From: Stercorarius parasiticus | Taxonomy: Eukaryota > Chordata > Aves > Charadriiformes > Stercorariidae | DNA length: 64,000 bases | NCBI GenBank assembly: GCA_013396915.1 | Contig: VWZL01002834.1 | Coordinates: 1-64,000, forward strand | Direction: 5' to 3' | Part shown: positions 50,061-62,000 of the stretch, one piece after another | Layout: each line of letters starts with the position of its first letter | Numbering within the stretch: the stretch's first letter is position 1 | Position numbers and translations under genes: made by a program | The notes under the pieces: generated by a model | What the model saw: the letters and a program-made list of their open reading frames with translations, nothing else | Database searches by the model: none | Told to the model about the DNA's origin: nothing

Positions 50061-51319
50061 CTGGGAGGGGTTTTTGAGGAAGCGGAAAGGCTGCTGACAG
50101 GCCGTGGGAGCGTGAGGCGCTGAGGGTGGAGAGCCTCTGGAGAAGCCTGACGGGAAAATGCCGGTCCCGGCGTGACTGAAACCGGCCCAGGCGGACAGGA
50201 GAGGGTGCTGCGGGGCTCTCCTCAGCCCCAGCCAGCACAAACCCAGTTTCTTCTGCTTCTTCATAGCCAAAGACACCTTCCCTAAAGGAAATCTCCAATA
50301 TCTTTAAAAACTGATAACTACAACTTTAGCCTTCTGTCGCCATAACTACTGGAGACAAGTTTTCAATAGTGAAAAAAACCGGTGTAGTGAATAACAGTAT
50401 GACCAAGTGCCTTTGTAAGATTTAAAAGGACCACAAGCCTTTGGTGGTGATGTGCACCATGAAATGAGCACAGTCCGCTTTTAGCTACAAGAAGTAGTCA
50501 GGATTAAGAAGTCAAAATTAGTCTTCTGAACTAAAAGCTATAAAGTGATCCTGATGGCTGCCAGGATGTCATTTCCTTAAGAGAAGGAAAGTGGCCATCA
50601 GGAGCAGAGTGTGAGCGTGCCGGCCTGCAGCAGGGTTTCTCTCAAAGCAATGCCACTGACCTTACCTGTTATCTCTCAGACCAACACGTTTTCATTTGTA
50701 AAGACTAAATCCTGCTTGCCATATCTAAACAGACCAAGTAGATTTAGGAGGACATCTGAGATTTCTTCAGGACATAATGAGGAAAGCCTTAGGATTCAAG
50801 GAGTTTTTATAGTAATAAGGTGTGTGCCAATCTAGTTTTTTTGCTTTGTTTTCTGACAGGGGAGATGGAGTGTGCTGTTACTTCTGTGGCACAAGTAGGA
50901 AAGACTTTCAAGAATTGCAGTGTAAAACAGTCCTGTCCAACAGATACAGTTCCTATTAGAGCAACACATAACCTTTCCAGGTTAATGGCGTGATCTGAAC
51001 AAAGTATATCCATTCTCATTATCACAGCGATGCAAAAACTAATTAAAGATGAGAGCAACAGAAATACACATCAGCTCTCCAAATACTATGGTCAAAAGTT
51101 TTAACAGCTTTGATTTGGAGACAGCCTCACATATGTGACTGATCACACTTAGAGTATGGTTACATGGTTAAAAAGGGAAAGTTTACAAGTCTCATTTAAA
51201 AAATAATCAAATATTCATGACCAGAGTTAGCTGAAGCAAGGAATTTTGTTGCAATTGTCCTTTCGCTTTGTCCTCCTCTTTGCATTAGTATTTATGCTTT
51301 CAGAATTTGGCAGGAAGCT
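50061..51319. other. Intergenic DNA between STOX1 3' end and DDX50 promoter
   Basis: No supportable gene. The first 200 bp are GC-rich shoulder of the CpG island; the rest is ordinary AT-rich sequence. It could contain 3' UTR of STOX1 if the ancestral last exon is still spliced. Confidence 0.6.
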
Positions 51320-51374
51320 TCATCTTTTCAGTCCATCTAAAATAAGAGAATTATTAGATATTAGACTTCACATT
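51320..51374 (-). pseudogene. STOX1: Relic of the ancestral STOX1 last exon, with two in-frame TGA codons
   Basis: On the minus strand a good acceptor (ttatttttag) is followed by a frame that joins exon 3 in the correct phase (AG plus A gives Arg). Reading on gives M, TGA, then SLISNNSLILDGLKR and a second TGA. Human STOX1 at this place reads about [21 protein letters not shown], so the homology is clear and in the same frame. The first TGA (51368-51370) is the second full codon of the exon, so splicing here would end the protein at SPRM. The second TGA is at 51320-51322. Both can be explained by CGA or CAA to TGA changes. Confidence 0.7.
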
Positions 51375-52001
51375 CTAAAAATAAACTGAGTTGCCTTAGC
51401 TTTTGGTACAACAGATGGCATCAATACAAACAATCAAAATGACCCTTTAAATATATTTTGCTAAATAGCGTCCAATAGATTTCAAGTGTACATGTCCCAG
51501 TAGCACTAGAAATGTGCTTTAAAGAGTGTACAGCCAAAAGCTGCTTAAGGGGAAAAAAAAAAATCAGCAGAATCTATTCAAAGACTATAGTATGTGATTT
51601 GTTCCTTCATATACTGGCTTCTCAAGGTGATGGTACATATCTAATGAGAACTCCAATTGTTTAATTACACTTAAGTACCAGTCCTTTAAGATCTTAAGAA
51701 TGTGTGTTGCTATTAAAAAAATTTATACAATTTTTTGCTCACAGCATTTTAACTTATGTTCTTGCCAAGTTAGTTAACAGTTTTGTAGGTCTTCTCCACA
51801 TGCAACAGTGTAAAAAATTGTTTCATAACAGTTAGTTTTCCATTAAGGGATTTTTCAAGTATAGTTACAGGCAAAATCTACCCTATGAAAGGAAGCAGAA
51901 GCTTCTAGCACAAGTGATGTACATGTTCTCCTGTCTATCGTGAGCAAGTTGGATGGTATTTTGTACTTTAAGTTTTGATTGAACATCTCTATAAAGCACT
52001 T

Positions 52002-52007
52002 TTTATT
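52002..52007 (-). terminator. Candidate STOX1 poly(A) signal AATAAA
   Basis: The minus strand carries AATAAA about 115 nt after the TGA of the possible alternative terminal exon. It lies between that exon and the decayed ancestral exon, so its use would exclude the latter. Confidence 0.4.
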
Positions 52008-52121
52008 CTTCTTCTACAAGAAACTATGACAATATCTGTAATGTCATATAGCAAGATCAATGCAAGCTGAACCTGTCTGCTAACAGGAGTTTATCAATCA
52101 CCATGTTTAACAATGAGTTTA

Positions 52122-52200
52122 TCAACGACCACCACGTTTCTTAACATTTCTGCACTTAGCCATCTCCATCTGCAAGGCCAAGCTCATACTATTTTCTTGC
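52122..52200 (-). CDS. STOX1: Possible alternative terminal exon of STOX1
   Basis: After an acceptor-like tttgttttcatgag the frame G CAA GAA continues exon 3 in phase (AG plus G gives Arg). It encodes about 26 residues, QENSMSLALQMEMAKCR and a basic end, then TGA. The segment has an AATAAA 115 nt downstream. The polypyrimidine tract is modest, and I know no STOX1 with this tail, so it could be chance. If intron 3 is retained instead, the protein ends at once with SPR and TAG. Confidence 0.3.
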
Positions 52201-52458
52201 CTCATGAAAACAAATGCGTAATATAAACAGCAGCATCTGTATAGCTGGATTAGATGGAATGTTCCTATAAAAAGATGTGGTAGAACGATACTGTTTGAGT
52301 ATTTCTGGGACATAACACCGAAGTTTTTAAAGATAATAAGAATTTTGTTGTTGTTGAGGGGGGTGGGGTGGTGTTACAATTTACAGCAATATTTCTGCCT
52401 AAATTTGATTGTTAATCTGAAGGTAAAATACCTAACATAGTTACATGTGTTTTCCTAC

Positions 52459-55400
52459 CTTGGGGAGTCAATTCCACTGTCTCCTGTAATGCTGTGGTTT
52501 TCTGTCCCTTCCGAGTGTTTCTGTCCTGATATCACAGTACATACATTGTTAAAAAACAGATCTTTTTTACCCAGAGGGTTTCTCATTTCTTTGGTCTGTG
52601 AGCCCAAATCACAGCACGCCACTACTTCGCCCGTCTCATAAGTGAAGTTCTGCAAAGTGTCAGCATCGGAGTCAGCCTCATTAGTGCGGCAGAAATCTGC
52701 TACAGATGAACCCTTCGCACATTCAGTAAGGCCAGTTTCTTCTTCCTTTCTGTGACCTATCAGAGTAACCTGACTGCACAAATGGCTTTCGTCTGCAAAA
52801 TCTGTTTTTGGATGCTCTTTAGAGCCATCTGTTGACTCTGCAAAACTAGCACTTTCCTTATATCCATGCTCTCCAGAGTCACGTTTATTTACAGTTGTGT
52901 TGTACTGGGCAGGATAAGTATTAACCTTACAGTTTTTTAGGCACATAGCTGTCCCCAGGTTTTGCACAGCTTTACTCCAGTCTCTTGTATCTGAACAAGC
53001 ACGTCTGGGAGGCAGGTGAGGTGGTTCACTGCCTTTAAAACTGTCATCAAGATGTAACAAGCTACAGGTGTCACCATCATGTGCTTTTTGGTAGAGGAGG
53101 TGGCAGTTCTTAGTAAATCCTTCACTTTCCAGCTTCATTGATCCAGGATGGCTGGCACAGTCATATTTAAATATAAGTTCACTCTTTTTGTCAGTCTTTT
53201 GTCTGTATTTCACACCAGTTTTTTTTACCAGGTTAGCATTGGCTGTATAATTTGAAAGATGGACATTTTGAAATTCATTTTCTGTTTGATCTAATAACTC
53301 ACATACAGTGTCAGCTTTGCACCTGCAATACTTGTCTTTCAGATGTAATGAAAATTTTGCATCTTCTTTGCACACACCATTCTCTCCAGTGTAGGAGTGA
53401 GGAGATTTTTTAATATCCCCAGGATTTTTTTTTACTGTTCTTCTGTAGGTGTTTTCTTCAGAAATATTACTCTCCAGCAAGTATTTGTCTTTATTATCTA
53501 TTTGCAAAGTACTGCCATGCAGATAACTAAAGTTTTCACTTAAACTTCCTTTCTTTAGTTGGAGAGCAGACCTATTAGCATGGAGTAGTTTGTTTGGCTC
53601 AGCTTTGCCAGCCTGCATTTCAGTAGCCAGCTGTTCAGTTTCATATTCAAAGGTTTTTGAGGACTCCAAGGACCATGGCCTTTGTAAAGCCCTTTCTTGC
53701 TTTCGAGTCCTGGACTTCAGCTGACTGTTAATAGTACCTTTGTACCCTTTTGCATGAAAGTTGCGTGCCCATGACAGACCCTGAAAAGGGTTCTTAATTT
53801 GTTTTTTATATATAACGTAGGATTCTACTGCTACATCAGATGGCTTTTGGTTTCTGATCAGCAGTGAAAGGTTCTCATCCAGTTTCTCATTTTGTGATGT
53901 TAGCTCATGTACATGAGATTTCCCGTTGCTTCTGCTAATCTGCTTCTCTTTCTTTGATTTGGTTTTCCTGGTGTGTTTTGCTGGTTTACTTTGTGTCTTT
54001 TGAACACAATCCTTTGAAAGATAGTTCTTCCTGACTGTTGACGCTTCAGCCAAGGTACCCTTACTAATATATTTTTTCTGCTCTTCAAACTTCTGCATTA
54101 ATATTGTGTGTTTAATCAAATTATCAACAGTAAGAGCAGGGTTAATACGCTTGATGATTTCATGTTCAACGTCACGTGGAATATTATCTAAGTCATCTTC
54201 ATCCCTGACAGGCCACTCCTTGGGAGGAAACTGGGCTGAAAAAGTGCAGTATTCCTTCTTAAGTTTTTCTTTTTTAGAAGCACTTCTCCAGAAAAGGCCA
54301 AGGCCAAACCTTTTGCTTTTCAGTCTCTCTTTTGCAGATGTCAGGGACTTGATGGTATCCCAGGGATGGTTTTGAGCAGATGTGGAGATCCCTTGAGTTT
54401 GAATTGAAGGTTTCAATTCACTGCAGCCTTTCTTACCTCCTCCACTAGGTTCATAGTTCATTAGCTGCCGATGTCTTTGTTCACAGAGCATATTCTGGTC
54501 AGGGAAACAATGGCAGGACCCGTAACAGGATAGTTCCGGAATGTTTTCTTTCACTAGGTCTGCACAGCGCTCAATGTTTACCAGGTAAGTGATGGAAGGC
54601 GATGAACAGCAGCAACTGTCCTCCAGCAGGACCCTTCTATTGTCTTCTGTAGCATCATTTGTGATAAAGTATGTGTTGGGAGTCACAATGAAGTACCCTT
54701 CTCCCGTATGATAGATTTTCCTTTCTTTGATTAGAGTGCCAAGGATATTATATAAGATACTGTAGGGGGGAACTACAACACCTACAACAAAGATGCAGAT
54801 ATTTGAAATCAGAGATAAGTTTTCAAAATAAAGTGGGAGCTGGCCAAAAAAAAAAAAAAAAGATAACTGACACACAACAGATCTGGAAGCAAATGAACAT
54901 GAAATACCCAATGTATTCAGTTCACAGGATTCAAAAAAAATTTTGAAACTGACCTGGCAACTGAAGTTTAAGTAGCACATACTCAATTTCAACATGAAAG
55001 TGTCCAGTATCACTGAACAAAAGGCAGGATTTTTTTTTTTTATTTTTTTTTTTTTTAAGACATCACCACTCTGCTGAGCTTCCAGAGCCAGCAATTGTGC
55101 ACAACAGAGACACCCTGCTCTGCAGTGGTGTCCACACATGGAGGGCAGTGAGGGCTACCCCAAATCTTGGCCTCAGCACAGGCTGCAGCTCTGGGTCAGG
55201 GAGAGCCTTCCTGGGCCAGCCAGGTGAGGGCAGCACAGAAACATCATTCAGCCAAGGGCTCTGGTAGGTGCAATCCTGCCACTGTCTTACAGATCATACA
55301 GATTTTAACTCTGCGACGGCCATTCCTCACTCATGAGGCAAGGTCACCCCTGAGGAAGACAGTAAAGGCCAGCTGTGTTTCTGGTTGTTACTGCAGCACT

Positions 55401-56867
55401 GCTGTGATGGAGCTTAGCATGTTATCCTTCGAAGAAGCAATGATGTTCTCTTTGTGTCTGTCAGGTTATGATATTCATGAGAGACACGTGCTGCCAGGTA
55501 CAAGCCAAACAATGTGTTGTTCATAGCATTTCCCTCTTGGCAGGTTATTCAATGGTGGCTTTTATCAGTCTTTCTGAAGCTTCTGGTATAATTTTGTCAG
55601 ATGACAATTGCTACCAAAGTTTATCTCACTGAGACTGGTCTCAGCTGCTAGTTTCCCCTCAGGTATCACAGTCCCAGAGTCATTAGTCTAGTGACATCTG
55701 ATCTACTGCCCCAGGTTTCTGCTAATCCCCCATCCACAAGAATTAAAACTTCCAGCAAGGCGAAAACACAGCAAGAAATACACCACCTTCTCTACAGGCT
55801 TTGAGTGCTACTTCTCGCTGACCTGAAAATGCTACCTGGTGATTGTCTCAGTGCACATATGGACTACATCATGTTCTTGGCAGGGTTCTGGGCCAGTTTA
55901 TAAGGTTGCATTAAAAATTTTCCCACTAGCGAAAATGCTTACCAGATCAACCTGCAACATTTGCAGAGCTATAATATTATGAAGACTCAAAAGAGGAAGT
56001 TCAGTATCAAACCAAGCAATCTCCTGCAGAGGGCCATAATGAGCCTTTACAAAGTCTCACATGCACGCACACACACAATTCAATATTGCAGATCTAAGGG
56101 AAATTGAACAATTTTCAGATTCAAAAGAAAATGCAGCATTTAAGGGAAGTGGCTGCTACCCCAGAAGGAATAAAGCTCATTTAGTGAAGTAATTTGCTGT
56201 CATGAAAGAAGGGGCAGGAGTTTGACCAACAAATCTGAATTTCAGGTTGGTTTTATTTTTTGATAGCAAACACCAGATGTAGACTCCTACCCAGTCCCTT
56301 TGCCATTAAAGTCAGCTACGTTCCCGCCTCTTAAAAGAGGACTCAAAGTCTTTGTGATCTGACACAGTCTGTTTTATGCTGTTACATATCTGGTACCTAA
56401 ATACCTCATCTATGCTTTCCTACCCTCTAGAAAGGGCATACTCTCAACATGCCACTCACTCAGTTCCCTCTCTTATTCTCAAAGAAGATTTATTAAAATC
56501 TGTAAAAAGGATTACATTCAAAACAATGTTAGTGACACTCACAAATTAATAAGGATAGTATGCACATTCATGTATTCTACCAGTTGCCTGTTAATTTATA
56601 TTCTTTCATATTGCCAGCTTTGCTTGTAGACATTCAGTGATCACGTGCCCAATATCAGACACTCAACTTGATGATACAGTCACTTTTAAAAGGAGAGAGA
56701 AATGAACACATTACCTGGATAATTTTTCACTAACTGCTCCATTAAAGTTTCCTGCGTGACCATCACATGGTCTGCATTCATGTTTGATATGGTATGGCAT
56801 ATTTCTTCTGACAGAGAAATGGAGTGTGACTGCGAGAGAGGATTCATGAGAACAGGGATCACATCAC
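52459..56867 (-). CDS. STOX1: STOX1, storkhead box 1 winged-helix protein (exons 2 and 3; exon 1 outside window)
   Basis: STOX1 is a winged-helix DNA-binding protein linked in humans to trophoblast biology and pre-eclampsia. Two coding exons are clear: 56867-56715 (153 bp) and 54781-52459 (2323 bp). Exon 2 gives GDVIPVLMNPLSQSHSISL through the YPG end of the helix pair; exon 3 continues VVVPPYSILYNILGTLIKER, KIYHTGEGYFIVTP and TYFITN, completing the storkhead domain. A second conserved block reads FSAQFPPKEWPVRDEDDL, DNIPRDVEHEIIKRINPALT, VDNLIKHT. The remainder is long, polar and poorly conserved, ending GTENHSITGDSGIDSPR. The two exons encode about 824 residues. The GC-rich first exon expected upstream is absent up to base 64000. 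The open frame of exon 3 runs on through intron 2 to about 55139, but homology starts at 54781. Confidence 0.95.
54782..56714 (-). other. STOX1 intron 2
   Basis: This intron separates the two winged-helix exons. It holds a T-run with one interrupting A (55030-55056) and a GC-richer patch to about 55.5 kb with a 119-codon open frame on the plus strand that resembles nothing I know. The patch next to a poly(T) could be an old retrotransposed fragment in minus orientation. Confidence 0.6.
55030..55056. repeat. Poly(T) tract
   Basis: A nearly pure run of T (A on the STOX1 strand), broken by a single A at 55042, within STOX1 intron 2. Confidence 0.9.
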
Positions 56868-57424
56868 CTGAAGTCCAGAAGGAAGGGAAAAAAAAAAAAG
56901 TTTTAATGGAATAGTGTTTCATTTTTCCTATTAGCTGTAACAGATTTTCACTGAACATTTCTTGCACCTTATCCTCAGCTAATTTTCTTTGGCAAATTAC
57001 TCGGAAATATTTTTCAGAGACGGGAAATGGCTCTAGCATTTTTCAAGTGCCGTTGTAATGAAGGAAACAGAAAGTTACTTTAAGCACGTTAGGTTTTTTG
57101 GTATTAAATTCCAGCTTAAGGCATCGTTTAGCTTAATAAAGAGGGAACAGAGAGAGAGAATTGTTTGATGACTGTTGACTTGTTAGATGACTATTTACAT
57201 ATGAAACCATTGAAAACCTGTATTTCTCTAAATAGCTAAAACCGTTATCAAGTACGAAATCTTTTCACAGAGTCAGAATTCAGGGGAAAAGAGATTAGCA
57301 GCAGACTTTGTCCCTTATCTAGCACACAAATTTGAACTGAAATAATAAAAATTCTGGTTTTAGACCAGGCTCTAGAATTAGAGATTATCTACTTGACTGG
57401 GCAGAGGGCACGTTGAGAGATATT

Positions 57425-58048
57425 TGTTGTTTAGCTTAAATAAGTAAGTTTTAATTAGAATAAGTTACTTAGGGTTATAATATGGCGTGATTCATGCTGT
57501 TTGCTTTGCTTTACCTAGCATGAATAGCTAGATTTACTGAAACCTTTAGGCCACAATACAGTTAATTTTCTCAGTAATTTTCCTAGCAGCTGGTACAGTG
57601 CTGTGTTTAGTCTTTTAGTATAAGAAAAATGTTGATAACACATTGATGTTTCAGTAGTGTTTTCCCTACATCTGCGACTTTTCAGTTCCCCATGTTCTGC
57701 CAGTGAGTGCAGGTACACAAGAAGCATAAACCATAAACCAGAAGATAAGGAGGCTACAACCATCAGCAGAGACTGCAAATCAATAAGATAAGTGCAGTCA
57801 ACAGCCTGCCTGGACACAGAAAAAAGAATCCAATAAGGTGTTAGAAGACCCCAGACCAAAAGTCGCTATTGGACGACAAGACGCGTAAACAGCATGTGTG
57901 GGACGGGTGTGTAGATCACAAGGGTATAATTGCCCAGGATTTTTTTGTTCGAGGTCTCTCCATTTTCAGAGGCACCCAGCCTGGGCTGACCTTGCTGCTG
58001 TACCTTTCAATTCAATTACTTATTTTTATAAAATCTGATGCCTGACAC
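57425..58048 (+). mobile_element. Probable solo LTR of an avian endogenous retrovirus
   Basis: The stretch begins TGTTGTTTAGC and ends near GCCTGACA. It contains a promoter-like gggtataattgccc (about 57.92 kb), a T-run, a GC-rich block and an A/T-rich end with TATAAAA, the general layout of U3-R-U5. The composition differs from the flanking intron. No target-site duplication could be confirmed, so ends are approximate, and no viral protein gene accompanies it. Confidence 0.45.
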
Positions 58049-59064
58049 TCCTTTAACAGGGCAAAAACTAGTTACAACTGCATGCATTTTTTAGGCTAGA
58101 TCACCATCTCTCCTGGTGAGAAACAGTAGCTTGTCCCTGTTCTGCATGACAAAAAGCAGAAGCTCAGAAGGTCTAAGAGTATGGCCGGGCTCCCCCAATA
58201 ACTCTGCAGCCCCAGCCCAGGGGGCTGAAAAGGGTCTTAGTCCTTCACCTCAACTCACTCATCCATAAAACACGAAGATAAACACTGCCCTCTCCCCTTT
58301 GCAAGATGGCACAACTAGTAAAAGCAAGCCCAGCAAGTACTTCTGACACAGTACCAGAAAATGATGGAGGAAAACCTGAAATCAATATTTTCCCTGAAAG
58401 CTGATGACAAAGCTCGAAGTAGGGACTCACCTGAGGCCTGTGCATACAGTAAGACAACGAGCGCATACACCTTCTCAGCCAAAAAAAAGGTTTTCTTCTT
58501 TTTTTTTCCCAGTTAGACCATCTGTTCCCACTACCAGCTGCTGTTCTGTGCTTCCCCGTTCTGTTGCACAGAAAATTAGTTAAATGCTAACAGTAATTTT
58601 CCCACAAGTAAGAAGTGACAACTTAGATATTCACATGATATTCACGTTTCACTAAACTTCAATTGGATAATCTGTTGGATGACTCTGTAACCCGATATTT
58701 ATCCTTTAGGCAGAAAACTACAACACAAACCTTTCTCCGAGTAAATAAATCAAGCAACAGCGCTTTTAAGAGCTTAAATTGCTCTTGACCTTTGTTTTAC
58801 AACTGCTGCTATGTTCAACAAAAAGTACTCAGAAAAAAGTCCTGGCATACAGTTTCCTCAGTGTTGTTGCCAGGATACTCCTTGCAGGTGCAGAAACCAT
58901 CGCAAGCTTTCTTTTTGTGTGGGAAGAGATCATCAGCATTCAGTAATAACTCTTGTGAATAGTTTGCTGTCTCAAGTCTCTGCTGTAGGCATACCATGTT
59001 GCTCCTAGTTTTACCATTTGTTCCTACCGAGCACCAAACTGCTAAGGAGTAAAACACCAAGTGT

Positions 59065-59079
59065 AATAATAATAATAAA
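59065..59079. repeat. (AAT)n simple repeat
   Basis: About five AAT units in STOX1 intron 1, followed by short GAT units. Confidence 0.85.
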
Positions 59080-62000
59080 GATGATGAATAATTTTTTATC
59101 TTCTTATTAATAATTTATTATTCAAAATGTCATTCCATAGTTAAATAACTGTTGCAGCACACTTCAGATGTTCTCACAAGTTTGATGGAAATACATAAAA
59201 GCTGCATCCCCTAGATTTGCCCAGAGAGCAGTCTTAATGATTTGTGCAAAGTGTGTCTCATAGGCCTGATGCAAAATCCCCAAAATGCCATGCTTCATTA
59301 AAGCTCTTCAGCGTCAGTTCCTTTACAGCTCAAAAAAGACTGCAGAAGCCCCTGCCCCTTCTCTACTCTACATAAGTCATCTGATAAGAATCATGTGCCT
59401 GGTTTCTTCATAGTTTTTACCAGGACTTGCTTATGCCTATGTGCAAGGTACCTGTCAGCAGTCAAGGAACACAGACTAATCCTCTTGATTGTTTAAATAC
59501 AGCACAGTTCCTGTTTCATGCTCTGTAGCTTGCCAGTACTCATGTATTATTATGCTTCAGTTTTGTTTACCTGTCTATTCAAACTCTGTTCATTACCTGG
59601 ACACCTGAAACTCAAGAATACCCTTTTGGAGCACATATCGGTCACAATGTGGGGAAGTAACCTGTAATACGAGCATCGGATAACAAAACTCAGCACACAG
59701 AAAAGCCTCTGGGTATTCTTGACTAGCACAAAGTGATTTTTGTTCCATCTCTGTAATGTGAACTTTACCATTTTTCACTGCAGAATTTTTGCATCTTCTG
59801 GTTCCAAGAAATATTACATACAAGACTAGTTTTATCTGTGTAAAAACCAGGCTAGTTCTGGGAAACTGAACAGAGAGGCATTTTATTACAATAGTGCTCT
59901 ATTTACTTCTTAAAAGTTTGAGTAAACAATTTAAGTAACAATAAAAGGTTAACAGTAAATTCATTCCAGAAAAAAGAAAACAAATGCAAATCAAGACTAA
60001 ACTCCCTTATACGATTCCACTTACATCTGTTGAGACAGAAAAGACACAGCACATGGAAATAGAAGACTGACTTTTCTGTTTTGTAGGTGGAAAAATCTAT
60101 CTTGGAATTGCTTTGTATGCTGTATTAAGTTGAACATACAAAAGATCCCACAGATCCTGTGCTTCTTTGCATGACAGTCCTGGTGTCTTTGGTGTACTTC
60201 ACTTTTTGCAGAAATGCACCAGGAAAGCCATACACAAGTACAGTTCTGCTAGAACTGTAAGACTTCTGCTTTTCTATAGACTAGAGTGCATTGTGGTCAC
60301 ATTTTATAGCAAAAATTACATTTTATAATTAAAGACAAAGAATTTTAAGGAACAAAAAGTTAATAAGAACATTGCAGAAAGTTGGAAACTGTAGCAGAGC
60401 ACTTTTTGAACATTAATGAAGATTTTACAAGATGATTATTAAAGAATAAAAATTCTTCAGAGATCATAAAAACAGAGTTAAGATCATGAAAACATTTTCA
60501 ATTTTAAGTATATAACAGGGAAACTATTTGGCACAAATATTGTGTGCTAGATCCTGTTTTCTGAAACATCCTTTTACTCAAGCAAAGAGTAAATAGTTCA
60601 ATTACATTAGAACTGTCAAATCTTGTAACATGTTTAATCCGTTACTGAAACAAACAAAAACTCTCAGGAACAGCAGACAATATCTTTCTGTTTGATTATT
60701 TTGTACAACTCTCAAAGAGAGAAACAGGACAATTAAGTGTCAGGTAAGGTCACTGACACTTCTTCAGTTGACATTAAAAAGAAGCCACACACATCAAAAC
60801 ATCAGATTTCTATATCTACCTATTCCTGCAAGAACAGACACTACCAAATCAGGACAATTAGGCAAACAATGTCCTCCATTTGGACTTAATTGTTGGTTTT
60901 TACAAACAAAGAATGATGCCATGCAACCTGGGAAAAAAAAAAAAAGCGAAACAAAAACCAACCACTTTTTCTGCCTCCCCGACAACACCCAAAAGTCTAG
61001 TTGCAGCTGCAAGTGTTATGAACTTTAAGAAATATGACCTATAAATGCTTTCGGAGGTTCCTAGCCAAGAGCCGTCAAATCCGTACTCTAATCTTAGGGC
61101 TAATGACAACCCTCAGCCATCTTTTCTTTCATCAGCAATAAACCACCATCACCACCACAGTCAGGTATGTTGAAAATAAAGCAGGATTCAAGAAGAAAGG
61201 CAAAAGCTTTCTCCTGCAATCTCTGTTCAAGCTCCCAGATAGGAGCAAGTTACACAGCAGACACCAATATGTCCAGTGTGGTACAGTTTTCCTTAAGATG
61301 AACACAGTGAGAAAGTTTTTGCCATTGAAATGTGTATCTCTGATCTTTGGAGAGATCAACTCTTCAACACTTACCAAGGCCACTGACATGTCCACTTAAA
61401 TGCGCCAGGAACATCTTGAGAGCAGGTTTCAAGCTTCAAAGGTACTGACCAAACACATGAGCAAGTATGCAGACTGTTTAAAAGAACAACACTTCTGCTT
61501 GCTTGAAGACTGGCAGGCAAGGTGCCTTGAGAGATCTGTGTTTCACCCACAACAGCTAGCAAAATAGACAACAAGCAAAACCATATAAACACATCCGCCT
61601 TTGGGGCATTCTCTGGCAGAGAAATTGAACTATCAACAACAGCACTCAAGATAATTATTTTTTCATATACTTTAGCGTGCCGATAGCTTTTAAGTCAATT
61701 CACATATGGCACTGAGCATAACCAGCACAGATGATTGCAAGGAAGATCATCTTTAGCCATTTCAGCATTCAGCATCAGGCTTGATCATAAAAGACATTTA
61801 TTCAAAAGCTTCTTTGCAGGGAGATAAAAATAACACAAAATGAAACAGTCCCAGGTAGGTTGCAAAACTGCCAATGAGTAGCATACGGAGCCAAACAACA
61901 GAACAGGAATAAACCATTCACTGGCAACCTCTCTGGCTCCTTTAATTGTCTGCAGGTTGTGCTACAGGAATTTGACACAAACACATCTTTTCCACTTGGC

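Noticed and set aside
49269..50097. Long open frames on both strands around the DDX50 CpG island
   Set aside because: They arise from GC-rich sequence with few stop codons. Only the 36-codon DDX50 exon 1 joins a downstream exon in phase.
54782..55139. Extension of the STOX1 exon 3 frame upstream to an ATG at 55139
   Set aside because: It reads through a poly(T) tract and intron; STOX1 similarity starts exactly at the acceptor at 54781 and exon 2 joins there in phase.
57515..57859. 114-codon minus-strand frame
   Set aside because: It lies inside the probable LTR and matches no protein I recognise.
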